Part shown: positions 1-7,099 of the stretch, piece after piece
Position numbering within the stretch: the stretch's first letter is position 1
Layout: every line of letters begins with the position of its first letter
Origin: an uncultured Prevotellaceae bacterium
GTDB taxonomy: Bacteria; Bacteroidota; Bacteroidia; Bacteroidales; Bacteroidaceae
Direction: 5' to 3'
DNA: 55,777 bases
Assembly: GCA_902800495.1 (NCBI GenBank)
Contig: CADCET010000022.1
Coordinates: forward strand, 1-55,777
Translations under genes and position numbers: made by a program
Notes under the pieces: generated by a model
Database searches by the model: none
What the model was told of the DNA's origin: nothing
What the model saw: the letters and a program-made list of their open reading frames with translations, nothing else

Positions 1-84
1 CTTGAAACGAGCCATCAATACAAAGATAGCGAGAAATAGTAGCACTACCAATGCAACCAACCAAGGAAACGTTAATGTTATCAT
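1..84 (-). CDS. N-terminus of a membrane-anchored protein (partial)
   Basis: Twenty-eight codons read leftward from an ATG at 84-82 to the window edge without a stop. The peptide is one hydrophobic helix (about residues 4-24) followed by ARFK, which looks like an uncleaved N-terminal membrane anchor. A good Bacteroidota promoter lies just upstream at 105-134, which supports the start. A short anchor ending in a basic patch is typical of flotillin/SPFH and NfeD-like proteins, but too little is visible to assign a family. Confidence 0.5.
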   Translation of the reverse strand, partial: MITLTFPWLVALVVLLFLAIFVLMARFK

Positions 85-104
85 AACAATCTTTTTACGG
101 AGTG

Positions 105-134
105 CAAAATTACACAATAAAAACCATAACCAAA
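105..134 (-). promoter_or_regulatory. Promoter of the partial membrane gene
   Basis: On the minus strand, TAATTTTG (112-105) fits the Bacteroidota -7 box TAnnTTTG. A TTTG (134-131) stands 18 nt upstream as the -33 box. Predicted transcription starts close to 100, about 16 nt before the ATG. Confidence 0.6.
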
Positions 135-397
135 TAGTGTTGAAAATAAAAATCCAAAATTTAACACTTCAGCCTGACACACATGAAGGATGACATACAT
201 GATACTAATTGCGAACTTCACAGTTAAACAATCTAAATGACTATAAGCCGAAAAACGATACTTATGGATGCTTATTGCTACGCACTATCTACTATTAAAA
301 AATTGGGATATATTTGCGACACGTTGCTGTATCTTACTGATTTTCAACCACAATTATTTTTGAGGAGGTGAAGTAAAAATAGAATATTATCAGATAG
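135..397. other. AT-rich intergenic stretch, nothing recognised
   Basis: Between the leftward promoter and the terminator at 398 there is no credible gene. One 35-codon ORF starts at 265 (plus) but has no ribosome binding site, promoter or recognisable sequence. I saw no tRNA, repeat or hairpin of note here. Confidence 0.5.
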
Positions 398-435
398 AAA
401 TCGTGCAGGCCGATGGTGGTCTGCACGATTTTTTT
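398..435. terminator. Rho-independent terminator downstream of gltS
   Basis: AAATCGTGCAG (398-408) pairs with CTGCACGATTT (421-431), and the inner GCC/GGT extends the stem. A T-run follows on the plus strand and an A/T run on the other side, so it can work in both directions. It sits 5 nt past the gltS stop codon and most probably ends that transcript. Confidence 0.8.
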
Positions 436-439
436 GAGT

Positions 440-1708
440 TTAGAAGATATTCAGGAAGAGGGTGATGATGCCTGTATTGGTCAAGTCTGCGAACATGGCA
501 CCGATGATGGGGACGATGAGGAAGGGCTTGACGGTATAGCGGTATTTATAGCATACCGCACTCATATTGGCCATCGCATTGGGGGTAGCACCAAGGCCGA
601 AGCCACAGATGCCAGCACACAGCACGGCAGCATCGTAGTCACGACCTAACAGGGGGAATGCTACAAAGTATGCAAAGAGTGCCATCATCAGTATCTGAGA
701 CACCAGGATAACTATCAGCGGGAGGGCCAGGTTCTGGAGTTCCCACAGTTTAAGGGAAATCATGGCCATTCCGAGGAACATCGACAGACAGATGTTACCG
801 ACACTAATAATCCGCTCCATATCCAGCAGCCTGTCAGCTTTCACCCATTTTCCATCGTCCTTATAACGGAAGAATCCTATGGTGTTACGCGTGATGGCGG
901 CTAACATCAAGGCGCCGAAATAGGTTGGGAACGTGATGCCTGTCTTCGCGAGCAACCAACTCAACAGGGTGCCGCCACCCATGACCAGGATGATGCAATA
1001 AGTAGCCTTTGCATACTGCTGGAACTCCTGTTCGTTCGTGCTGATACGCTTTGCACGACCTGTTGGCGAAGCTTCATCACTCTCGATACCTGCCATTGCC
1101 GGGTCTATCTCTTCGTCTGGTGCATGCATCTGTTCGTGCGTCAGTTTCTTGCAGATAATACGCTCTGCCAACGGTCCGCCTATCATGGAACCCGCAATCA
1201 GGCCAAAGGTGGCTGCTGCCATACCTATTGTTCCAGCGCCATGCAGTCCCATTCCCTCAAGCACTCCCGCAAACCCGCCTGCCGTACCGTGTCCGCCAGT
1301 CATTGAGATGCTGCCAGCAGCCATACCAATCAAAGGATCAACGCCCATAAGTCGGGTGATTCCCATTGGCATCAGGTTCTGCATAGCAATAATGACAACC
1401 AGCAGGGTGAGCATGATGACCAGGAGTCGTCCACCTTGCTTGATGACTTTCAGGTCACTCTGAAAACCGACGCTGGTAAAGAATGCCAGCATAAAAGCTT
1501 CCTTCAGCGTACCATCGAACGACACCTCCACATGGCCCCAACCGTATAGCATCAGGGTAATCACCGAAAAGATGATACCACCGCTTACTGGCGAGGGCAC
1601 ACAGAATTTCTGCAGGAAAGCAACCTTGCGTGTCAAAATCATACCAACAATAAGTGCTAAGGCACCTATGCCGGCCGTTTGTATCATATCCAATTCTATC
1701 GTTGTCAT
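440..1708 (-). CDS. gltS: Sodium/glutamate symporter GltS
   Basis: The 422-residue product is a polytopic inner-membrane protein of the GltS (ESS) family, which imports glutamate with Na+. The family's signature lies in the two inverted half-repeats: a glycine-rich stretch with TGGHGTAGGF near residue 140 and a second re-entrant region with GLGATPNAMANM near residue 375. Length matches the family (about 400). A charged cytoplasmic loop (about residues 185-230) separates the halves. The gene stands alone, with its own -7 box upstream and a strong hairpin terminator just after the stop. Confidence 0.93.
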   Translation of the reverse strand: MTTIELDMIQTAGIGALALIVGMILTRKVAFLQKFCVPSPVSGGIIFSVITLMLYGWGHVEVSFDGTLKEAFMLAFFTSVGFQSDLKVIKQGGRLLVIMLTLLVVIIAMQNLMPMGITRLMGVDPLIGMAAGSISMTGGHGTAGGFAGVLEGMGLHGAGTIGMAAATFGLIAGSMIGGPLAERIICKKLTHEQMHAPDEEIDPAMAGIESDEASPTGRAKRISTNEQEFQQYAKATYCIILVMGGGTLLSWLLAKTGITFPTYFGALMLAAITRNTIGFFRYKDDGKWVKADRLLDMERIISVGNICLSMFLGMAMISLKLWELQNLALPLIVILVSQILMMALFAYFVAFPLLGRDYDAAVLCAGICGFGLGATPNAMANMSAVCYKYRYTVKPFLIVPIIGAMFADLTNTGIITLFLNIF

Positions 1709-1754
1709 ACAGACTGTTTAGATTAGTATCATATCATATTTCATTCTTCGGATG

Positions 1755-1762
1755 CAAAGGTA
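1755..1762 (-). promoter_or_regulatory. -7 box of the gltS promoter
   Basis: TACCTTTG on the minus strand (plus strand CAAAGGTA) fits TAnnTTTG and lies 47 nt before the gltS ATG. No clear TTTG -33 box stands at the expected spacing. Confidence 0.5.
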
Positions 1763-1833
1763 AACAATTCTTTTGATTTTACCATCACATCACATTTTTT
1801 TTCTCTTTTCATCGTTAATCGAAAGAATTATTG

Positions 1834-1841
1834 TAATTTTG
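1834..1841 (+). promoter_or_regulatory. -7 box of the AlbA_2/glycerate kinase operon
   Basis: TAATTTTG fits TAnnTTTG. The ATG at 1851 lies only 9 nt downstream, so the mRNA leader would be very short. This also argues against the in-frame upstream start at 1773, which would precede the promoter. Confidence 0.6.
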
Positions 1842-1850
1842 CACGACAAT

Positions 1851-2489
1851 ATGGAAGTGGACGACAAACGGTTTATCCAGAGGCTTATCAGCGAGGGAGA
1901 GCACCAGCAGCAGGACTTCAAGTATCGGGTGTCCGATGCCATGAAGTTAGCTAAGTCGGTATCGGCCTTTGCCAATACCGACGGCGGACGGTTGTTGATA
2001 GGCGTTCGTGACGACGGGCACATGTCCGGCGTCCGCGACGAAGAGGAGATTTACATGATGCACCAGGCTGCCTATCGCTATTGCCGCCCACAGGCCAGCA
2101 TCAAGTTCGACACCTACCACGTAGAAGGCCGTACTATCGTCGTTGCCACCGTTCCACCCTCCGACAAGCGTCCTGTCTGCGCTATCGGCGATGACGGCCG
2201 CCAGCGTGCATACATCCGTATTGCCGACGAGAACATCGTGGCCTCACCCGTCCACCTGGCCATTTGGCGCGAGTCACAGAACCCACAAGGCACCATCATG
2301 ACCTACACCGACACCGTCAGCAAGCTCATCAACACCCTGCAGGGCCGGCATCTCACGCTCAACCAGCTCGTCCGCCATGCTGCCATTCCCCGCCCGAAGG
2401 TCATCACCCTTCTGGCCCGTCTCATCCGTTTCCACGTTGCCGAGTGGGAATACGCCAACCAGCAATTTCTTTTCAGTATCATAGTATGA
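1851..2489 (+). CDS. AlbA_2 (Schlafen-type) putative DNA-binding protein
   Basis: The 212-residue product starts with an AlbA_2/Schlafen-like domain (about residues 10-140). It shows the typical run EHQQQDFKYRV, then SVSAFANTDGGRLLIGVRDDG, where the glycine-rich loop is the family hallmark. The C-terminal 60 residues look like a winged helix. Such proteins are usually annotated as ATP-binding or transcriptional regulators, with function rarely proven. I chose the ATG at 1851 rather than 1773 because a promoter box lies between them. The stop overlaps the next ATG (ATGA), so it is translationally coupled to glycerate kinase. Confidence 0.8.
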   Translation: MEVDDKRFIQRLISEGEHQQQDFKYRVSDAMKLAKSVSAFANTDGGRLLIGVRDDGHMSGVRDEEEIYMMHQAAYRYCRPQASIKFDTYHVEGRTIVVATVPPSDKRPVCAIGDDGRQRAYIRIADENIVASPVHLAIWRESQNPQGTIMTYTDTVSKLINTLQGRHLTLNQLVRHAAIPRPKVITLLARLIRFHVAEWEYANQQFLFSIIV

Positions 2490-3544
2490 AGGTTATTATC
2501 GCGATAGATTCGTTCAAAGGGTGCCTCACTTCCAAGGAAGCCAACGAGGCAGCGGCTGAGGGTATCAGGAGTGTTTATCCCGGCGCAGAGATGATTGAGG
2601 TGCCTGTCAGCGATGGCGGCGAGGGTTATATGGACGCGTTCCACGCGGCTATTGGAGGCCGAATAGAGGAGGTGACGGTGAGAGACCCGCTGATGCGTCC
2701 AGTTGTGGCGAAATATCTGCTGCACAACGAGTTGGCAGTGATCGAGATTGCTCAGGCCAGTGGTCTGACGCTTCTGACAAATGAAGAGCGCAACCCGATG
2801 GTTGCAACGAGCTACGGCACGGGGCAGATGGTGGCCGATGCCGTCGGCAAAGGGGCAAGGCACATCATCGTCGGACTGGGCGGCAGCGCCACGAGCGATG
2901 CAGGCATCGGTATGCTCAGGGCGCTCATCGACAGATATGCCAAACACGGCTCATGGGACGACATCAAGCTTCTGAAGGATGTCAGGTTCACTATCGCTTC
3001 CGACGTCAAGAACCCGCTTTATGGCGAGACGGGCGCAGCCCACGTCTTCGCTCCACAAAAGGGAGCCACACAGGAGATGGTAGTCGCCCTCGACAAGCGG
3101 GCCAGGAAGTTTGCCGAACTGTCTGCCAAGCATTTCGGCTACGACCGCTCGCAGGAGGCTGGTGCCGGTGCTGCCGGCGGTCTTGGCTATGCCTTCCTGC
3201 AATACCTCAACGCGGAAAGTACTTCTGGCATCCAGTTGCTGCTCGACACCATCCAATTCAGCAAACTTGTTGCAGATGCCGACCTCGTCATCACTGGCGA
3301 AGGCTCTGCCGACCGTCAGACGCTGATGGGCAAGTTGCCGACGGGAATCCTGGAAAAATGCGGACACGTCCCTGTCTTTCTGATAGCGGGCAGAATCAGC
3401 GACCGCGAGGAACTGCTGAATGCCGGCTTCGCCCGTGTAGAGTGCATCAACCCGCCAGGCATCTCGCTCGAAGAAGCGATGCACAAGGAAGTAGCCCGAC
3501 AGAACATCTGCCAGCTATTCACCTCAAAAAAATTGACTATCTAA
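2486..3544 (+). CDS. glxK: Glycerate kinase (GlxK/GarK type)
   Basis: The 352-residue protein begins MKVIIAIDSFKGCLTS and carries VSDGGEGYMDAF, GLGGSATSDAGIGML, GAAGGLGYAF and ITGEGSADRQT, the successive signatures of the class I glycerate kinase family. It phosphorylates D-glycerate with ATP (2- or 3-phosphoglycerate depending on the member), feeding lower glycolysis from the cytoplasm. Length is close to the family's usual 370-380. The start overlaps the stop of the AlbA_2 gene by 4 nt, and the thioesterase gene follows after 11 nt, so the three form one operon. Longer in-frame extension upstream is excluded by the coupling. Confidence 0.93.
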   Translation: MKVIIAIDSFKGCLTSKEANEAAAEGIRSVYPGAEMIEVPVSDGGEGYMDAFHAAIGGRIEEVTVRDPLMRPVVAKYLLHNELAVIEIAQASGLTLLTNEERNPMVATSYGTGQMVADAVGKGARHIIVGLGGSATSDAGIGMLRALIDRYAKHGSWDDIKLLKDVRFTIASDVKNPLYGETGAAHVFAPQKGATQEMVVALDKRARKFAELSAKHFGYDRSQEAGAGAAGGLGYAFLQYLNAESTSGIQLLLDTIQFSKLVADADLVITGEGSADRQTLMGKLPTGILEKCGHVPVFLIAGRISDREELLNAGFARVECINPPGISLEEAMHKEVARQNICQLFTSKKLTI

Positions 3545-3555
3545 ACATCAACACA

Positions 3556-3972
3556 ATGAACATACAGGAATTACTGAATCGCACAGACCGCTTTGCAGCC
3601 AACGCCGGCTGCCAGATAACAGAAGTAGGCACAGAACACGCTGTGGCAGAAATGGTCGTAACAACAGACCACCTGAACGGTGCTAACGTCTGTCAGGGCG
3701 GCGCCCTGTTTACGTTGGCCGACCTCGCCATAGCAGCCCTGATGAACGCCCGCGGCCAGCTTACCGTCGGCATCAGCAACAGCATCATGTACGTCTCGAG
3801 TGCCAAAGAGGGCGACCATCTGCGGGCCGAAGCCGTCAGCGTATGCGACCACCACAAGATTCCCTCCGTCGAGGTGCGTGTCACCAATCAGGACGACCGT
3901 CTCATCTGCCACGTTACAGGCCTCGGTTATCGCAAATCCGTTTCTCTGCCTGAGAATAACGTTACCGCGTAG
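3556..3972 (+). CDS. PaaI-family hotdog thioesterase
   Basis: The 138-residue protein is a single hotdog domain of the PaaI/YdiI acyl-CoA thioesterase type. It shows NGANVCQGGALFTLADLAIAAL, in which the Gly/Asp-containing helix marks the active site, then a long strand region ending in VTGLGYRK. It probably hydrolyses an aromatic or small acyl-CoA, but the substrate cannot be read from sequence. It is the last gene of the AlbA_2/glycerate kinase operon. Its 3' end overlaps the convergent AraC gene by 11 bp. Confidence 0.88.
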   Translation: MNIQELLNRTDRFAANAGCQITEVGTEHAVAEMVVTTDHLNGANVCQGGALFTLADLAIAALMNARGQLTVGISNSIMYVSSAKEGDHLRAEAVSVCDHHKIPSVEVRVTNQDDRLICHVTGLGYRKSVSLPENNVTA

Positions 3973-4840
3973 GGCGCAGTTCGCTGGGACGGCGCCCCGT
4001 CTTGGCCTTGAACTTGGCCGAGAAGTAGTCAGGGGATTCGAAGTCGAGGCGGTAGGCTATCTCCTTGACGCTCAGGTCGGTAGTAGACAGCAGCTCCTTG
4101 GCACGCTGCAGGCGCAGGTCCTGCTGGTAGATGGCCGGCGATATGCCGGTGTGCTCCTTGAAGAGCTTGCGGAAGTTGGAGTAGCTGATGCCCATCTCCT
4201 CGGCCACCTGCTGGATGGTGAGGTTGCTCTCGAGGGCCTCGCGTATGCGCAGGCGCGCCCTACCTATCATATCTACGTGCGCCTGATTGCGACTCAGCTG
4301 TATGTTACGCTCCTTGGAGTACATCATGCCGATGAGCATATTGACGAGTCCGGCCATATACTGCTGCGAGTAGGCGGCCTCCTCGACGGCGGCGTCGTAG
4401 GCGGTCTTGTAGACGCTGACGATGGAGTCGCTGAAGCCGACGTGGTAGATGGGCTTCTGGGGCGAGAGGAAGCCGGCGCGCACGCGGTCGTCCATGTTGC
4501 GGCCCTTGAAGCCTATCCAGTAGCTCTTCCATCCTGTCTTGGGATTCGGGTGATAGGAATGCCATTCGCCGGGGAAGAGCAGCCAAAGGTCGCCCTCGCG
4601 CAGGGGTGCCTCGCGGACGGTGGCGCTGTGGAAGATGCCCTCGCCTTCGGTGAGATAGAGCAGCTGATACTCGTTGAGTTCGCGCCCGCGGTCAAGATTA
4701 AAGTAGTAACCGTCGGCATGTCCACGGGTAGGGTAGTCGTCGCCGGGCTGTATCTCTTCGTACCCTACGGTGCTGACGGTGAGTCCCCAGAGCGCGTCGC
4801 GCTCATTGGCGAGCAGGTATTTGCTGATTTGCATGGCCAT
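3962..4840 (-). CDS. AraC-family transcriptional regulator
   Basis: The 292-residue product has an N-terminal cupin-like sensor domain (about 10-165; LYLTEGEGIFHS and LFPGEWHSYHPN resemble sugar-binding AraC regulators) and a C-terminal double helix-turn-helix (about 190-290). The HTH includes IQQVAEEMGISYSNFRKLFKE and VKEIAYRLDFESPDYFSAKFK. I used the ATG at 4840 because the promoter at 4879-4909 rules out the 50-codon extension to 4990. It is divergent from frr, a housekeeping gene it need not control. No sugar gene is adjacent, so the target is unknown. Confidence 0.9.
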   Translation of the reverse strand: MAMQISKYLLANERDALWGLTVSTVGYEEIQPGDDYPTRGHADGYYFNLDRGRELNEYQLLYLTEGEGIFHSATVREAPLREGDLWLLFPGEWHSYHPNPKTGWKSYWIGFKGRNMDDRVRAGFLSPQKPIYHVGFSDSIVSVYKTAYDAAVEEAAYSQQYMAGLVNMLIGMMYSKERNIQLSRNQAHVDMIGRARLRIREALESNLTIQQVAEEMGISYSNFRKLFKEHTGISPAIYQQDLRLQRAKELLSTTDLSVKEIAYRLDFESPDYFSAKFKAKTGRRPSELRPTR

Positions 4841-4878
4841 AGTCCGTTTCTCTTGTTTTTTTACCTCGTTTCTGTGTG

Positions 4879-4909
4879 CAAAAGTAGTGAAAAAATAGAG
4901 AACGTCAAA
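4879..4909 (-). promoter_or_regulatory. Promoter of the AraC-family gene
   Basis: On the minus strand, TACTTTTG (4886-4879) fits TAnnTTTG and a TTTG (4909-4906) lies 19 nt upstream, an ideal Bacteroidota pair. Its transcript would start near 4873 and leave a leader of about 33 nt. Confidence 0.7.
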
Positions 4910-4937
4910 ATTTAGTAGCAAAAAAAATGTAAAACGC

Positions 4938-4968
4938 TTGGCGGTTTCGCGGAAAAGCGTTACTTTTG
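4938..4968 (+). promoter_or_regulatory. Promoter of frr
   Basis: TACTTTTG (4961-4968) fits TAnnTTTG, with TTG at 4938-4940 about 20 nt upstream. The ATG of frr follows 30 nt after the box. This promoter and the AraC promoter are back to back. Confidence 0.65.
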
Positions 4969-4998
4969 TAGGGCAGAAAAATCTAAACACGTAATATT

Positions 4999-5559
4999 AT
5001 GATCGACGTAAAAGAAACATTAGGAAAAGCTGAGGAGCGCATGGAAATGGCAGCCATGTTCTTAGAAGAAGAACTGAGCCGCGTACGTGCCGGCCGTGCT
5101 AACGTGGCCATCCTCGACGGTGTCAGGGTAGAGTCTTACGGCTCGAAGGTGCCCCTGAACCAAGTAGCAACCGTGACGACGCCCGACGCGCGCACCATCG
5201 CCATCAAGCCGTGGGACCGCAAGCAGATTCGCGACATTGAGAAGGCCATCATGGACAGCGACGTAGGCATCACGCCCGAGAACAACGGCGAGGTCATCCG
5301 CTTAGGTATCCCCCAGCCCACCGAGGAGCGCCGCCGCGACTTGGTGAAGCAGTGTAACAAGATAGCCGAGAAGGCGAAGGTGGAGGTGCGCAACGTGCGC
5401 GGCGACATCAAGGACAAGCTGAAGAAGGCCATCAAGGACGGCCTGTCGGAGGACAACGAGAAGGACGCCGAGCTAGAGCTGCAGAAACTGCACGACAAGT
5501 ATATCAAGAAGCTCGACGAGCTGATGGAGGCTAAGAACAAGGAAATCATGACCGTATAA
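4999..5559 (+). CDS. frr: Ribosome recycling factor
   Basis: The 186-residue protein matches ribosome recycling factor along its whole length. It shows the N-terminal helix with [12 protein letters not shown], the small domain with [11 protein letters not shown] and PWDRK, then the [11 protein letters not shown] stretch and the long charged C-terminal helices. It splits post-termination ribosomes together with EF-G in the cytoplasm. Normal length, own promoter. The next gene in the same direction, rsgA, also acts on ribosomes but is separated by a 226-nt palindromic spacer. Confidence 0.97.
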   Translation: MIDVKETLGKAEERMEMAAMFLEEELSRVRAGRANVAILDGVRVESYGSKVPLNQVATVTTPDARTIAIKPWDRKQIRDIEKAIMDSDVGITPENNGEVIRLGIPQPTEERRRDLVKQCNKIAEKAKVEVRNVRGDIKDKLKKAIKDGLSEDNEKDAELELQKLHDKYIKKLDELMEAKNKEIMTV

Positions 5560-5785
5560 TTGGAAATGAGAAATTAGAAATGAGGAATTAGAAATTATGA
5601 TATGTCTGCAAGTCTTATAACGACCACAGATTCAACAGATTAAACAGATTAAAGTGGCTAAAGCCACGATTGTTTAATCTATGGTAGAAAAAATACTTGT
5701 GGTTTCAAACTATAGTATGACATATCATAATTTCTAATTTCTAATTCCTAATTTCTAATTCCATTTCTCATTCCTCATTTAAGCA
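5560..5785. repeat. Long nested palindrome between frr and rsgA
   Basis: The whole spacer is a nested imperfect inverted repeat. The outer arms are runs of AGAAATTAG/GAGGAATT-type units; the perfect core AGAAATTATGATATGTC (5590-5606) is inverted at 5719-5735. Inside are ACAGATT-type units, then AGATTAAA (5646-5653) against TTTAATCT (5673-5680), and GTGGCT/AGCCAC (5654-5667) at the centre. No gene lies within. The phrase ACGACCAC...GGTAGAAAAAA is shared with the palindrome at 6852-7067. Confidence 0.85.
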
Positions 5786-6826
5786 ATGAAAGGCTTAGTC
5801 GTCAAGAATACGGGCAGCTGGTACACCGTCCGCACGGACGATGGCCAGCTGCTCGACTGTAAAGTGAAAGGCAACTTCCGTATCAAGGGCATACGGAGTA
5901 CGAACCCTGTGGCCGTCGGCGACCGTGTGACGGTCAAGATTGAGGAGAGTGGAGAGAGGAGAGAAGAGAGAGGGTGGATTGTCGACATCGACGACCGCCG
6001 CAACTACATCATCCGCAAGAGCATCAACCTGTCGAAGCAGAGTCACATCCTGGCGGCCAACGTCGATCTGGCCCTGCTCGTCGTCACCGTTGCGCGTCCC
6101 GAGACGTCGACGACGTTCATCGACCGCTTCTTGGCTTCGGCAGAGGCCTACCGCGTGCCCGTCGTCCTCGTGTTCAACAAGACCGACCAGCTCAGCGACG
6201 ACGAGCGGCGTTATCAGCAGCTGATGGTACAGCTCTACGAGACCGTCGGCTACGAGTGTCGCCAGATATCGGCAGCGACAGGCGACGGCGTAGAAGCCCT
6301 GCGCCCGCTACTCGAGGGTAAGATCACGCTGCTCAGCGGCAACAGCGGTGTGGGCAAGTCGACGCTCATCAACCGCCTCGTGCCCGGTGCCAACCTGCGT
6401 ACGGCAGAGATCAGCGATGCCCATCAGACGGGGCAGCACACCACAACGTTCTCCGAGATGATTGGCCTCCCCCCATCCCCCTCCAAAGGAGGGGGGGCTG
6501 CTTCCCCTGTCGGACGAGACAACAGTCAGAGTAATGACTCCCCTCCCTCACAGGGAGGGGATGGGGGTGGGTCTTACCTCATCGACACCCCAGGCATCAA
6601 GGGCTTCGGTACGTTCGATATGGAGCGTGAAGAGCTGACCAGCTATTTCCGCGAGATTTTCGAGTTCTCGAAGCAGTGCCGTTTCTCCGACTGCACCCAC
6701 ACCCACGAACCCGGCTGTGCTGTGCTGAAGGCTGTCGAGGACCACTATATCGCCCAAAGCCGCTACCAGTCCTACCTCTCCATGCTCGACGACAAGGACG
6801 AAAACAAATACCGCGAAGCCTACTGA
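5786..6826 (+). CDS. rsgA: Ribosome small-subunit-dependent GTPase A with a repeat-derived insertion
   Basis: RsgA (YjeQ) helps mature the 30S subunit. The 346-residue protein has the N-terminal OB fold (1-70), then the circularly permuted GTPase: NKTD (G4), GNSGVGKST at 185-193 (G1), HTTT (G2) and DTPG (G3). The zinc finger follows ([14 protein letters not shown]). It is longer than the usual 290-310 residues because of two odd stretches. About 36 residues rich in P, S and G (228-263), between G2 and G3, are encoded by a GC-rich repeat element. A shorter Glu/Arg run (53-63) comes from a purine-only repeat. All catalytic motifs are kept and the frame is open, so I judge it functional. Confidence 0.94.
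   Translation: MKGLVVKNTGSWYTVRTDDGQLLDCKVKGNFRIKGIRSTNPVAVGDRVTVKIEESGERREERGWIVDIDDRRNYIIRKSINLSKQSHILAANVDLALLVVTVARPETSTTFIDRFLASAEAYRVPVVLVFNKTDQLSDDERRYQQLMVQLYETVGYECRQISAATGDGVEALRPLLEGKITLLSGNSGVGKSTLINRLVPGANLRTAEISDAHQTGQHTTTFSEMIGLPPSPSKGGGAASPVGRDNSQSNDSPPSQGGDGGGSYLIDTPGIKGFGTFDMEREELTSYFREIFEFSKQCRFSDCTHTHEPGCAVLKAVEDHYIAQSRYQSYLSMLDDKDENKYREAY
5942..5976 (+). repeat. Purine-only GAGAG repeat inside rsgA
   Basis: A run of about 35 nt made only of A and G except two T positions (GAGGAGAGTGGAGAGAGG followed by similar units) encodes residues 53-64 of RsgA, in a loop of the OB domain where homologues are shorter. It looks like a short simple-sequence insertion kept in frame. Confidence 0.5.
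6467..6571. repeat. GC-rich double-hairpin element, copy 1 (inside rsgA)
   Basis: The copy has two hairpins: CCCCCTCC-AAA-GGAGGGGG on the left and CCCTCCC-TCACA-GGGAGGG on the right. The outer flanks CCCCATCC and GGATGGGGGTGGG also pair. The right end, read on the minus strand, is AGACCCACCCCCATCCCC, matching copies 2-4. It is translated as part of RsgA. Confidence 0.85.
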
Positions 6827-6851
6827 CACAGGCTTCATCTCAAGCTTTATT

Positions 6852-7067
6852 ACGACCACGAATTTTGCGAATTAAACGAATTTTTCCATGCGGAATATGA
6901 TGATTATAGTGCATCACCGAATTTCACGAAACTTGTCGAAGACTCACGAGTGCTCGCAGTAATTGGTTGGCGCACCAAGAAATCGCTTACGATTTCATTT
7001 GTGAAATTCGTAATAATTTAAAACAACGCGCAGCCCAAATTCGTATAATTCGTGTAATTCGTGGTAG
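6852..7067. repeat. Long nested inverted repeat upstream of the S9 peptidase
   Basis: The left arm (6852-6883) begins ACGACCACGAATTTTGCGAA; the right arm (7037-7067) is its inverted near-copy, built of CGTGTAATTCGTGG-type units. A second pair is nested inside: GAATTTCAC (6919-6927) against GTGAAATTC (7001-7009). The ends resemble those of the frr-rsgA palindrome. The 273-nt spacer 6827-7099 holds no gene besides this repeat. Confidence 0.85.
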
Positions 7068-7099
7068 AAAAAAACTTTCAAAACTTGTATCAAAGAAAA

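Noticed and set aside
265-372. A 35-codon ORF (plus) upstream of the gltS terminator
   Set aside because: No ribosome binding site or promoter box, and the peptide resembles nothing known; it is too short to support.
3962-4840. AraC-family gene as the regulator of the xylan operon
   Set aside because: It lies 17 kb away among housekeeping genes; nothing in the sequence links it to the xylan promoters.
5560-5785. Tandem AGAAATTAG units as a CRISPR array
   Set aside because: The units are short, adjoining and degenerate, with no spacers of constant length and no cas genes.
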